From the NCBI GenBank assembly GCA_934096295.1, contig CAKOLL010000014.1, positions 1 to 31,594 on the forward strand: a stretch of DNA of 31,594 nt. The letters are read 5' to 3'. Origin of the DNA: an uncultured Bacilli bacterium (GTDB lineage: Bacteria; Bacillota_I; Bacilli_A; RF39; UBA660). The notes beneath the pieces were generated by a model. It worked only from the letters and a program-made list of their open reading frames with translations, was not told the origin of the DNA and did no database searches. Positions 7,580 to 15,889 of the stretch are shown one piece after another; position 1 is the first letter of the stretch, and each line of letters opens with the position of its first letter. Made by a program: the position numbers and the translations under genes.

Positions 7580-7952
7580 CATATTCAAAATTCCATATTC
7601 CCAGTTTCCCCTTAGCTTTAATAGGTTGAATGGCCTCAACACTCTCTAAAATCCAAGCATAACGGCCAACCTCATATATACCACACTTATATTCCATTTC
7701 ATTATTTTTCTTAACGTTTTCAATAAATTCATCAGTCATATATATACAATCTACTAACCAACATTTACAAATAATTTCACCATACATCGGATTAATTAAC
7801 TTACTTAATTCATTATCTTTATAATATTTGCTCAAACTAGCATGAATATATAATTCCCCACGATAATTTGTTTTAAAGCTTCTTGTTTCATAGCATTTAT
7901 ACCCATCTTTAATTAAACTAGCATAAGGTTCTTTTAAACTTAATACTTTCAT
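7566..7952 (-). CDS. ASCH-domain protein
   Basis: 128 residues when started at the ATG at 7950-7952, which is preceded by AGGTGAT at normal spacing; an ATG 30 bases upstream lacks a ribosome binding site. The sequence fits an ASCH domain throughout: MKVLSLKEPYASLIKDGYK at the start, then ETRSF, GELYIHASLSK, GEIICKCWLVDC and YAWILESVE. ASCH domains have a PUA-like beta-barrel and are thought to bind RNA; some members act on nucleosides or modified RNA. No partner is evident: the neighbouring LigD-like gene is divergent and tRNA-His is convergent. The exact substrate is unknown. Confidence 0.85.
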   Translation of the reverse strand: MKVLSLKEPYASLIKDGYKCYETRSFKTNYRGELYIHASLSKYYKDNELSKLINPMYGEIICKCWLVDCIYMTDEFIENVKKNNEMEYKCGIYEVGRYAWILESVEAIQPIKAKGKLGIWNFEYEKNK

Positions 7953-8026
7953 TTTATCACCTAAAAGTAATATAACATACATTGTATATAATAAGCAAAT
8001 AAAACCAAAATAATAATGGTGAAATT

Positions 8027-9385
8027 ATGAATAAACTTACTAAATACAATAGCAAAAGAAATTTTAATATAACAAGTGAACCAATAGGCAAAATATCTAA
8101 AAAAAATAAAAAACTAACATTTTGTGTACAACATCATATAGCTAGAAAAGATCATTACGATTTTAGATTAGAATATAACGGCTCCATGTCCTCATGGGCA
8201 GTACCAAAAGGCCCATCATATAACCCTAAAGATAAAAGACTTGCCATTAAAGTTGAAGATCATCCTCTTTCATATGAAACTTTTGAAGGAGCTATTCCAA
8301 AAGGCGAATATGGCGCAGGAACAGTCATGTTATTTGATTTAGGATACTATGAAATATTAAAATACGAAAAAAATCTAATAAAAATAATTCTTCACGGCAA
8401 AAGACTTAAAGGTATGTGGACTCTTACTCATTTTAAAGATAATAATTGGTTACTTATAAAAGACCATGACTTTTATGAAAATTTTATTGATATAACAAAA
8501 TATAAAAGAAGCATTAAAACAAACAGAACCATGAAAGAAATTAAAGATAATGAAAATAAAAAAGAAATATTATTAACCAACCCCACCAAAAGAATAATTG
8601 GTAATATTACAAAAAAAGATATATTTGACTATTATAAAAAAATAGCACCATACATGATGCCTTATCTAGAAAATAGAATCATAAGTGTAATGCGAGCTCC
8701 ATCAGGAATAAATAATAATAAGTTTTTCAAAAAGCATCTAGAAAACCAAAATGGATGTTTAGAAAAAATAAATATCTCAACTAAAAATAACAACGATAAA
8801 GACTATTACTATATTTTAGATGAAATTGCTCTTTTAAGTGAGGTTCAAATGAATAGCTATGAATTTCATATCTGGGGTAGCAATGCAGCAAATAAAAATA
8901 GACCTAATATAATGGTATTTGATTTAGACCCTGATGAAAAACTTTCTCTTAACAAACTAAGACTCGGAGTAAAATATTTAAAAAAGGTTTTAGATAATTT
9001 AAATTTGAAATCATTTTTAAAAACTAGCGGTGGCAAAGGATATCATGTATGTATTCCCTTTAAAAATAACTTAACTTGGAAAAAATTCTATAAAATATCA
9101 GAAGATATAGCAAATATACTAGAAAATACTTATCCAGAACTCTTTACAACCAACATTAGAAAAGAAAATCGCAAAGGAAAAATATTTATAGATTATTTAC
9201 GTAATCAAAAATCTGCAACTTTTGTTGCTCCATATTCAATTAGACTAAGAAAAGGTGCCCCGATATCAATGCCAATATCTTGGAATGAACTCGATAAAAT
9301 TAAACCTAATGAAATAACCATAGATAACGTAATAAAAAGAGCAAATAAAAAAGACCCGTGGAAAGATTTTTTTACTTCCAACTAG
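8027..9385 (+). CDS. LigD-like fusion: DNA 3'-phosphoesterase + primase-polymerase, no ligase domain
   Basis: 452 residues; the ATG follows GGTGAAATT. Residues about 30-150 are a LigD phosphoesterase domain: HHIARKDHYDFRLE with His, Arg, His, Asp and Arg of the active site, then EDHPLSYETFEGAIPKGEYG. Residues about 185-440 are a LigD-type polymerase: YYKKIAPYMMPYL, the metal-binding FDLDP (D299, D301), TSGGKGYH and FIDYLRN (third Asp, about 389). Such proteins normally act in Ku-dependent end joining, trimming 3' ends and filling gaps with ribonucleotides. The ATP-dependent ligase domain that usually joins these modules is absent, and no Ku gene lies in the window. Catalytic motifs look intact. 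It ends tail to tail with the AAA+ gene, the two stops sharing CTAG. Confidence 0.9.
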   Translation: MNKLTKYNSKRNFNITSEPIGKISKKNKKLTFCVQHHIARKDHYDFRLEYNGSMSSWAVPKGPSYNPKDKRLAIKVEDHPLSYETFEGAIPKGEYGAGTVMLFDLGYYEILKYEKNLIKIILHGKRLKGMWTLTHFKDNNWLLIKDHDFYENFIDITKYKRSIKTNRTMKEIKDNENKKEILLTNPTKRIIGNITKKDIFDYYKKIAPYMMPYLENRIISVMRAPSGINNNKFFKKHLENQNGCLEKINISTKNNNDKDYYYILDEIALLSEVQMNSYEFHIWGSNAANKNRPNIMVFDLDPDEKLSLNKLRLGVKYLKKVLDNLNLKSFLKTSGGKGYHVCIPFKNNLTWKKFYKISEDIANILENTYPELFTTNIRKENRKGKIFIDYLRNQKSATFVAPYSIRLRKGAPISMPISWNELDKIKPNEITIDNVIKRANKKDPWKDFFTSN

Positions 9386-10302
9386 TCTAATGTATTTATA
9401 TCTATTCCTTCTGCTTCAAATAAATCCTTAAACTTTTCTTTAAAATTAGCTATTTCTTTAATCTTTACATCTTCATATATATTTTTTGAATTTTTAATTG
9501 CCCTATAAAAATCTATTATTGACACAATTTTTCTATTATCATATAAAGCAAATGTCAAAGCATTGGCAACTATTGTCAAGCAAATATCTGGATATCTACT
9601 TGCAATTTCATAAACTCTTTTATATTCATCAGTCATGTCAACAATAAAAGACATGATTTTTTCTACTACAAAAGGTTGATAATTAACCTTTACACCTACT
9701 TGATATTCGAGTTTAGGTAAAGTCCCCATTAAAATCTTTACAACCGTAGGTTTATCAGCTTCTAAAACATCAATTTTTTGAAATCTACGTAAGAAAGCTC
9801 TATCTCTTAAAATATATTGTTCATATTCTTCCGTAGTTGTAGCACCAATCATTTTAATTTGTCCTCTATCTAATCCAGCTTTTAACATATTAGCAAAGTC
9901 CATACCACCAGCTTTATTGACAAGTAAATGAGTTTCATCAATAAATATAATTGTATTTAATCTATCATTTAACTCTCGAACTAACAAATCAATTCTATTT
10001 TCAATTTGTCCTTCACTCATAGTTTCCCCGATAAGACTTGTAATATTAACTTTTATTAACGAATAATTCTTCAAAGCATCAGGAACTAATCCCTTTTGAA
10101 TTCTATAAGCAAGTCCTTCCACTATCGCCGTTTTACCAATACCTGGTTTACCAACAAGTAATGCACTTTTTTCAGGTGTTAACAAAGCCAAAATTATTTG
10201 TTTTATCTCTTCATCTCTTGCAATCGCAGGATCTGTTATATATTCTTTTGTTGTTAAATCAACGCCATATCTTTCTAACATACTTACCTTTTCATTATTC
10301 AT
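9382..10302 (-). CDS. Single-domain AAA+ ATPase related to the D1 module of ClpA/ClpB
   Basis: 306 residues, about a third of a ClpA/B/C chain. The ATG follows AAGGTGATTTGA. It shows GKPGIGKTAIVEGLAYRIQKG (Walker A 51-58), IIFIDETHLL (Walker B 117-122), sensor 1 GATTTEEY (153-156) and the LRRFQ arginine-finger segment (about 171-174), all characteristic of the Clp D1 ring. The Clp N-domain, the D2 module and the KYRGEFEERL pore-loop segment are missing; in its place stands ETMSEGQIENR. It is therefore unlikely to be an ordinary protein unfoldase. It lies 54 bases downstream of the HNH-nuclease gene on the same strand, so the two may work together. Confidence 0.82.
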   Translation of the reverse strand: MNNEKVSMLERYGVDLTTKEYITDPAIARDEEIKQIILALLTPEKSALLVGKPGIGKTAIVEGLAYRIQKGLVPDALKNYSLIKVNITSLIGETMSEGQIENRIDLLVRELNDRLNTIIFIDETHLLVNKAGGMDFANMLKAGLDRGQIKMIGATTTEEYEQYILRDRAFLRRFQKIDVLEADKPTVVKILMGTLPKLEYQVGVKVNYQPFVVEKIMSFIVDMTDEYKRVYEIASRYPDICLTIVANALTFALYDNRKIVSIIDFYRAIKNSKNIYEDVKIKEIANFKEKFKDLFEAEGIDINTLD

Positions 10303-10356
10303 TCAAATCACCTTACTTAATTATTATACCATTAAAAACTAAAATATAAAATAAAA

Positions 10357-12507
10357 TTATTTTCTACTATTCCACTCTACTAAAAAATTTCTATCTTCAC
10401 TTTCTTTATTATTTTCATAATATTTCATTTCTTCATCATAATTATCAGTATTACCATACAAGAAATTATAATTAGGATTAAACAATCTATCAAATTTTTG
10501 TAAATAGTAAGGAGTTGTTTTTTTAACTCTTTCTCTAACTTTTTCTAACATCCGACCTATCTCAAACATTGTCGGAGGAACTTTACTATGAATCCTATTA
10601 TGACAATTTCCACATAAACAAACAGTATTATAAACATTGTCAATACCACCATTTGCCAAAGGTATTATATGATGTGCTTCAAAATTTCTAGTATCAAGAC
10701 TTGCAAATGCACCACATAAATCACAATGCATCACCCCTTGCTCATCTCTTGTTCTTAACTTAGTAAACAATGACACTTTCGGATTTCTTGTTATCTTAGA
10801 TTGAATTGAAGCATCATTAATTACTAAAAAGTCATCAGGTTCATTAACTTCTTCAATTATTTGTTCTTCTTCATCATCCAATAAATCTTTACTACATTCT
10901 AAAGCTTTATCATTTTTTATTTCTTCATCTATTTCTTCAAATCTTCTTTTTCTTTCAATTTCTTTTTGTTTAATTTCTGTTTGTAAAAAATAATTATCTT
11001 TATATTGTTTTTTTAAACTTTGCAATTGTTCATCATTAACAGGTAAAGATACCTCTGAAGCATTTTCTAAAAACTCAATTTCCTCCATCGTAATTATATG
11101 GCTATCAATTAAAGTCTTAACCTCATCTTGCCAATTATTCTTTTTATGACTAACAGACCTTACTCCCAAAATATTTCTAACCTCATATAAACTTTTTATA
11201 TTTTCATTCTTTAAAATAGATAAATATACCATAATCGGCATTACATATAATGAGCCATATTCCCCATTAAGCTTATCCAAAACCACCATTCCATTTTCAT
11301 AATAAAACACATGAAAATTTTTAAATTTGCCAGATCCTGCTTGAACTTTATAAGGTTTTAAATAATGTAAAAACATATCAATTCTATCAATATAAGATTT
11401 TAATTTCAATTGTTTCTTATCATTACCTAAAGCATCACTCAATTCTTTTAAGGCATCCTGTCTTAAGTCATTTAAATTAACATCTTTAAGTCCAATTTTA
11501 GTTGCTTCATTTAAAGCCCCTTGAATTAGATCATTTAATTTATTATAAACATTACTTAAATCATCATCTTTAAAATCATGACTAGAATACTTTAACAAAA
11601 CATCAACAGACTTTTTAATATCATCTTGTTTTAAATATAGATTAATAAATTCTAAAGGCATTTGCAAATCCAATTTTTTATACTCTGCACGTTGCAAATT
11701 TTGAACATTTTCTAAATTTGGACACTGCCAAAGAAAAATATCAGTAAGATTAACATTTTTATCTTCAATAGAATTAATTAATTCAATGGAATTTCTAATA
11801 AGAATACTACGATTAGGCTCAGTTAATAATATTGCCAAGAATAAAAATTGAGTTGCTAAAAAAAGTTTAGTTTTATCTTTATTAATATTAGAAAATAAAG
11901 AAAGTGGTAATGGACTAGTTAGTTCTATAATAAAACTTTCCATCCATGTTTTTAATCTTTGAAATCTTTCAATATCTAAATTAATTTCTTTTTGAAAGAA
12001 AATATTCCATTCTAATAAGGTAAAGTTTCCATTAACCACTTTATCATTATATGCCATCATATAGCTATCATATAACGATTCTGAAATATTTTTTAATTGA
12101 CTTACATTAGTAACATTTCTAAGTTCTTTAATTTTTTCTCTTAAAAAATCCTGTAGTTTTTTTATTTCTTCATTTAAATGTTGATTATTATCAAGCAAGC
12201 CAAAATGTACATCATTTTGATAAACATATTCACTATTGAAATATTCATAAATAGACTTAATAATAGAAAACTCATCTACAGCAATATTTTTTCGTCCATC
12301 TTTAAATTTAATAGTAAAATCCATTAGAATCGCCAAATTAAGAGATTCATCAAGACCAATATTAGCTGTGGCTTTATTAAATTTACTTTTAACAATTTCT
12401 ATTAAACTAGCATACCCTTCCGAAGTTAATAAGGATTTAATTGTATTTTTAGATATTTCAAAACCAATTTCATTTGGTAAACCTAACTCATTTAATATTT
12501 CATCCAT
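10357..12507 (-). CDS. Large protein with C-terminal HNH endonuclease domain
   Basis: 716 residues. The last 125 hold a McrA-type HNH domain: CDLC (595-598), AHHIIPLANGG (about 611-621), then N, CLCGNCHNRIH. These give the zinc-binding Cys pairs and the catalytic His. The first 550 residues are mostly helical, with a charged coiled-coil-like stretch (KQKEIERKRRFEEIDEEIK) just before the nuclease and no membrane segment or recognised domain. The ATG lies six bases after the stop of the glycosyltransferase gene; the ribosome binding site is weak, so coupling is likely. An AAA+ gene follows. A large unknown region plus HNH plus an ATPase is reminiscent of defence or DNA-processing modules, but nothing proves that role here. 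Confidence 0.75.
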   Translation of the reverse strand: MDEILNELGLPNEIGFEISKNTIKSLLTSEGYASLIEIVKSKFNKATANIGLDESLNLAILMDFTIKFKDGRKNIAVDEFSIIKSIYEYFNSEYVYQNDVHFGLLDNNQHLNEEIKKLQDFLREKIKELRNVTNVSQLKNISESLYDSYMMAYNDKVVNGNFTLLEWNIFFQKEINLDIERFQRLKTWMESFIIELTSPLPLSLFSNINKDKTKLFLATQFLFLAILLTEPNRSILIRNSIELINSIEDKNVNLTDIFLWQCPNLENVQNLQRAEYKKLDLQMPLEFINLYLKQDDIKKSVDVLLKYSSHDFKDDDLSNVYNKLNDLIQGALNEATKIGLKDVNLNDLRQDALKELSDALGNDKKQLKLKSYIDRIDMFLHYLKPYKVQAGSGKFKNFHVFYYENGMVVLDKLNGEYGSLYVMPIMVYLSILKNENIKSLYEVRNILGVRSVSHKKNNWQDEVKTLIDSHIITMEEIEFLENASEVSLPVNDEQLQSLKKQYKDNYFLQTEIKQKEIERKRRFEEIDEEIKNDKALECSKDLLDDEEEQIIEEVNEPDDFLVINDASIQSKITRNPKVSLFTKLRTRDEQGVMHCDLCGAFASLDTRNFEAHHIIPLANGGIDNVYNTVCLCGNCHNRIHSKVPPTMFEIGRMLEKVRERVKKTTPYYLQKFDRLFNPNYNFLYGNTDNYDEEMKYYENNKESEDRNFLVEWNSRK

Positions 12508-12513
12508 TATTTA

Positions 12514-13587
12514 TCACATCCATTTTTTTACATATTGAACTAAATCACTTGCAGATTTATCATTTATATATTTCCTTTGATTTTCAATCATATTTTCTTT
12601 TAAAATTTTATCTTCTAATAATCTTTTTGTATTTAATACAACTTCATCAACACTATTTGCATTTAGCCCCATACCATTCTCACAAAAAAATCTAGCGTTA
12701 TAGTTTTCTACTCCAGGAATAGGCATCATTATAACAAATGGTTTTCTCATCATAGTTATTTCAGTTGATGTAAGACCGCCGGGTTTAGCAATAATAACAT
12801 CGCTATTTTTCATATATTGATTCATATTATTAATAAATCCTAATACATATAAATTGTCATTATTAATTTTATCAAGTTCATTTTTTAATTCTGCATTGCT
12901 TCCACAAACTACAATTAAATAACAATCAACATTATTAAGTAATGCATGCACACATTCTTTCATTTCCCCAAAACCCATGCTTCCAGAAGTTAATAATACT
13001 CTTTTTTTATCATGAGGCACATCAATATCTTCATTAACATCCAAAAAATTAGATGCAACAGGTATTCCTATAGGTAACAACACATTTTCTCTTATACCTT
13101 TTTCTACAAATTTTGGTATAAGTTGTTCACTTGGAATAACAAATAAATCTGGATTAGTTTCATTCCAAAAAGGAATACATTCATAATCCGTAGCAACATT
13201 AATAAATTTTATATCTTTCTTTTTCTTTAAAGCAGTTAAAGCTAAACAAGGAAACACATGAGTACCAATAGCTAAATCATAACCATTACTAACTAAAAAT
13301 TCATCTAATTTTTTTACAACTAACTTATTAAAACCATAAACTGGACTTTTTATTCCCGTTTTATTATAAAATTCCCCCAATTTATAAACTGTTTTAAATA
13401 TATTTCCTTTCCCTTTCGTAGAATCTAAATAAAGTTTTTCAGCTCTTTTACTAGCTTTTTCTCCAGCTAATTCCATATAATCTTTTACATCGCATTCTAT
13501 TCCAACTTTATTAAATTCATCAGCAATATATTTGGCACAACTATTATGTCCACCACCTGTACTACACGTAAATACAACAATCTTCAT
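12514..13587 (-). CDS. GT28 diacylglycerol glycosyltransferase (MGDG synthase / UgtP type)
   Basis: 357 residues. The start KIVVFTCSTGGGHNSCAKYI matches the N-terminal motif of the MGDG synthase family (SxGgGHxxAA), and FLVSNGYDLAIGTHVFPCLA and IAKPGGLTSTEI (the acceptor and UDP-sugar binding loop GG.t..E) match the C-terminal GT28 fold. Known relatives transfer glucose or galactose from UDP-sugars to diacylglycerol on the inner face of the membrane, making glycolipids and lipoteichoic-acid anchors. It begins directly at the stop codon of the CmpB-like gene (TAG then ATG), with GGAGTGATTAG as ribosome binding site. MurG is another GT28 enzyme, but the N-terminal motif favours the lipid enzymes. 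Confidence 0.87.
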   Translation of the reverse strand: MKIVVFTCSTGGGHNSCAKYIADEFNKVGIECDVKDYMELAGEKASKRAEKLYLDSTKGKGNIFKTVYKLGEFYNKTGIKSPVYGFNKLVVKKLDEFLVSNGYDLAIGTHVFPCLALTALKKKKDIKFINVATDYECIPFWNETNPDLFVIPSEQLIPKFVEKGIRENVLLPIGIPVASNFLDVNEDIDVPHDKKRVLLTSGSMGFGEMKECVHALLNNVDCYLIVVCGSNAELKNELDKINNDNLYVLGFINNMNQYMKNSDVIIAKPGGLTSTEITMMRKPFVIMMPIPGVENYNARFFCENGMGLNANSVDEVVLNTKRLLEDKILKENMIENQRKYINDKSASDLVQYVKKWM

Positions 13588-14220
13588 CTAATCACTCCAA
13601 CTATCATTATACATATTTTTCAAATATTCTTTATTAAATGTTTTATCTAGAACTTCCTCATATTTATATTTTGCTTCAATCCTTTTTTCTTTATTTCTAG
13701 CTCTATTAATTGCTACACCAGTAAGTATTCCATCAAATACTAAAAATACACTTAACCAGATTGCTATTTTTTTACCAACATTATAATCTATTTTATCTAT
13801 AAATTTTATTATCCATGGGTAAATGTATTTAATCCAAATAATACCTAAAACTCCCCAGAACAACGAATATCTAACACAAATTCTACCATTTATATTAAAG
13901 GGCTTTCTTGAATAATCCCAAGCAGTAAATCCTAACACTAATTCCATACCTAAACTCATTGTATACTCTAAAATTGATCCTCCAATAAAACCAATCAAAA
14001 ATATTTTCCAATTCTTATCATCCTTAAATTTAAATAAAAGTGCACTTAACACTAAAGCTCCAAGTCCATATGCAGCATTAAAAGGTCCAATAACAACTGC
14101 AGAATGATTAATAAATTCTTTCCACTTAATTAATGAGAAAATGCCTTCAACACACCAACCAACAATACATCCAATAATAAATATCCAAAATAGATAATAA
14201 ATATTCTCGCGACTTTTCAT
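13588..14220 (-). CDS. CmpB-type (PF06541-like) multi-pass membrane protein
   Basis: About 210 residues with five or six membrane helices. YLFWIFIIGCIVGWCVEGIF at the start and GPFNAAYGLGALVLSAL, FIGGSILEYTMSLGMELV and WDYSRKPFNINGRICVRYSL are the hallmark conserved segments of the family annotated as putative ABC-transporter permease (CmpB). Despite the name no ATPase accompanies it, and its function is not established. I take the ATG at 14218-14220 as start. A GTG nine bases earlier sits at the expected transcription start of the promoter. It is the first gene of a four-gene operon with the glycosyltransferase, HNH protein and AAA+ ATPase. Confidence 0.8.
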   Translation of the reverse strand: MKSRENIYYLFWIFIIGCIVGWCVEGIFSLIKWKEFINHSAVVIGPFNAAYGLGALVLSALLFKFKDDKNWKIFLIGFIGGSILEYTMSLGMELVLGFTAWDYSRKPFNINGRICVRYSLFWGVLGIIWIKYIYPWIIKFIDKIDYNVGKKIAIWLSVFLVFDGILTGVAINRARNKEKRIEAKYKYEEVLDKTFNKEYLKNMYNDSWSD

Positions 14221-14235
14221 ACTTCTCACATCAAA

Positions 14236-14264
14236 ATTATACCATACAAAAAGATTACTAACAA
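14236..14264 (-). promoter_or_regulatory. Promoter of the CmpB-GT28-HNH-AAA operon
   Basis: On the minus strand TTGTTA (14259-14264), 17 bases, TATAAT (14236-14241). The -35 lies within the terminator palindrome of the upstream M32 gene. Confidence 0.6.
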
Positions 14265-14279
14265 TATATTGTTAGTAAT
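14254..14279 (-). terminator. Terminator of the M32 carboxypeptidase gene
   Basis: A perfect palindrome, ATTACTAACAATA/TATTGTTAGTAAT, followed by CTTTTTG on the minus strand. The M32 stop codon (14272-14274) lies inside the stem. Confidence 0.75.
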
Positions 14280-15744
14280 TCCCATTTCCATATTTCTTAT
14301 AAAAATAATTCACCAAAGGCTCTACACTCAAATTACTTTTACCCAGTTTTTCCAAAACTTCTCTACCCGTAAAAGCTGCACCATTTACATATACATTATC
14401 AATTAAATAATTAGTTATTACTTTTATTCTTCCACTTTTCAATAATTCATCTATATTTCCCAAATTATCTTCAATTATTTCTAAAAATATTCCATCAAAA
14501 ATAGATCCAATTAAGTATGATGGAAAATATCCAAAATCTCCTTCAGCCCAGTGAACATCTTGCATAACTCCATCTCTATCGTTTATGACTTCAACACCTA
14601 AATATTCTTTCATCTTTTGATTCCAAACGTTAGGTAAATCATCAACAGTTATTTTTCCACTAAATAAATCTCTTTCAATTTCATATCTTAAAATTATATG
14701 CATACAATATGTTAGTTCATCAGCTTCAGTTCTAACTAAACTTGCAACTGGACTATTTAACCCCTTAACAAATTCATTTATATCAACATCTAATCCTAAC
14801 ATTTCTTTAACTTTATCATAAATTGGAATCCAAAAATTAATATTTCTTCCGAGCATATTTTCAAAAAATCTCGATTGACTTTCATGTAAAGCATTTATTC
14901 CATCACAAGTTATACATTCATATTTAGTTAAATTGCTATTTACATTTTGTTCTAAGATTCCATGCCCACCTTCATGTATTACTGTGCTCACAAAATCTAA
15001 AGCATTATCAGTTTTTTTAAATGCTATTCTAACATCATTATTACCAATTTTTTCAGTAAACCCATGTGGATAAAACCCTAGTTTTCCCTTGTTCATATCA
15101 AACCCTATATAATTTAACAAAAACTCAGCACATTTTAATATATCATTTTCACTAGCATTCATCTTAATATACCTTGATGTTCCACTTTCTTTAGGTATTA
15201 TCGGTAAAATTTTTACTTTTAACTCACTAAACAATTTATCAATTATATCACTTGTTAATCCATCTTCATATTCATTTAACATAACATCATATAAATCTTT
15301 ATTAGAACTTATATAACTATAATATTTTTTAGTTAATTCAATTACTTTCTCTAAATATGGTTTAAAAGCATTATAATCATTATTCTTTTTTGCTTCTTCC
15401 CATGCTATCGTACTTTTATGTACATATTCCGTATATTCAATATAAAAATCATTTGGAACATCAATTCTTTTATAATAATTTGTTAACAAATTATTGACAT
15501 ATCGTTGTTCACTTAAAGATAAATTTTTAAATTCATCACTTTCTATTGCATCTTTTAACAAGAATTCATAATCTTTATTTATTTGTAATTTAAACAATTT
15601 ATCTTTTAAACTACCAATAAGATTAACAACCTCATCTTTTTCATCCCTAGGTGTCGATATTCTCAAATCCCACCCAATTATATTAATACAATGCTGTAAA
15701 TCAAATATTTCTTTTTGATATTCTCTTAATTTTTCTAATTTCAT
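14272..15744 (-). CDS. Metallocarboxypeptidase of family M32 (Taq carboxypeptidase)
   Basis: 490 residues, the normal M32 length (about 500). The zinc motif HEGGH (257-261) lies in FVSTVIHEGGHGILEQN; M32 enzymes have exactly HExxH with a downstream HESxSR..E, seen here as HESQSRFFEN (from 287) supplying the third ligand. GWDLRISTP and VRTEADELTYCMHIILRYEIE are further family blocks, as are the late segments WNQKMKEYLGV, GVMQDVHWAEGDFGYFPSY and LIGSIFDGIFLE. It is a cytosolic zinc enzyme removing C-terminal residues from peptides. The ATG follows AAGGTGAAAAT. A TATAAT lies at 15759-15764 but I see no good -35. Monocistronic, with terminators on both sides. Confidence 0.95.
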   Translation of the reverse strand: MKLEKLREYQKEIFDLQHCINIIGWDLRISTPRDEKDEVVNLIGSLKDKLFKLQINKDYEFLLKDAIESDEFKNLSLSEQRYVNNLLTNYYKRIDVPNDFYIEYTEYVHKSTIAWEEAKKNNDYNAFKPYLEKVIELTKKYYSYISSNKDLYDVMLNEYEDGLTSDIIDKLFSELKVKILPIIPKESGTSRYIKMNASENDILKCAEFLLNYIGFDMNKGKLGFYPHGFTEKIGNNDVRIAFKKTDNALDFVSTVIHEGGHGILEQNVNSNLTKYECITCDGINALHESQSRFFENMLGRNINFWIPIYDKVKEMLGLDVDINEFVKGLNSPVASLVRTEADELTYCMHIILRYEIERDLFSGKITVDDLPNVWNQKMKEYLGVEVINDRDGVMQDVHWAEGDFGYFPSYLIGSIFDGIFLEIIEDNLGNIDELLKSGRIKVITNYLIDNVYVNGAAFTGREVLEKLGKSNLSVEPLVNYFYKKYGNGNY

Positions 15745-15803
15745 ATTTTCACCTTGTAATTATATTACCATAAATATGAAAAGAAAAAAACACAAATATA
15801 AAA

Positions 15804-15824
15804 ACTCGAGCAAAAAACTCGAGT
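15804..15824 (-). terminator. Terminator of the intron-containing tRNA-Leu
   Basis: ACTCGAG-TTTTTTG-CTCGAGT followed by TTTTATATTT on the minus strand, 12 bases after the tRNA CCA end. Confidence 0.8.
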
Positions 15825-15889
15825 AATTATCAAATTGGTGCCCAAGGCCGGACTTGAACCGGCACGGGCTTTAACACCCGCAGGATTTT

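Noticed and set aside
8027..9385. Complete non-homologous end-joining operon
   Set aside because: No Ku-like gene or ATP-dependent ligase is present anywhere in the window.
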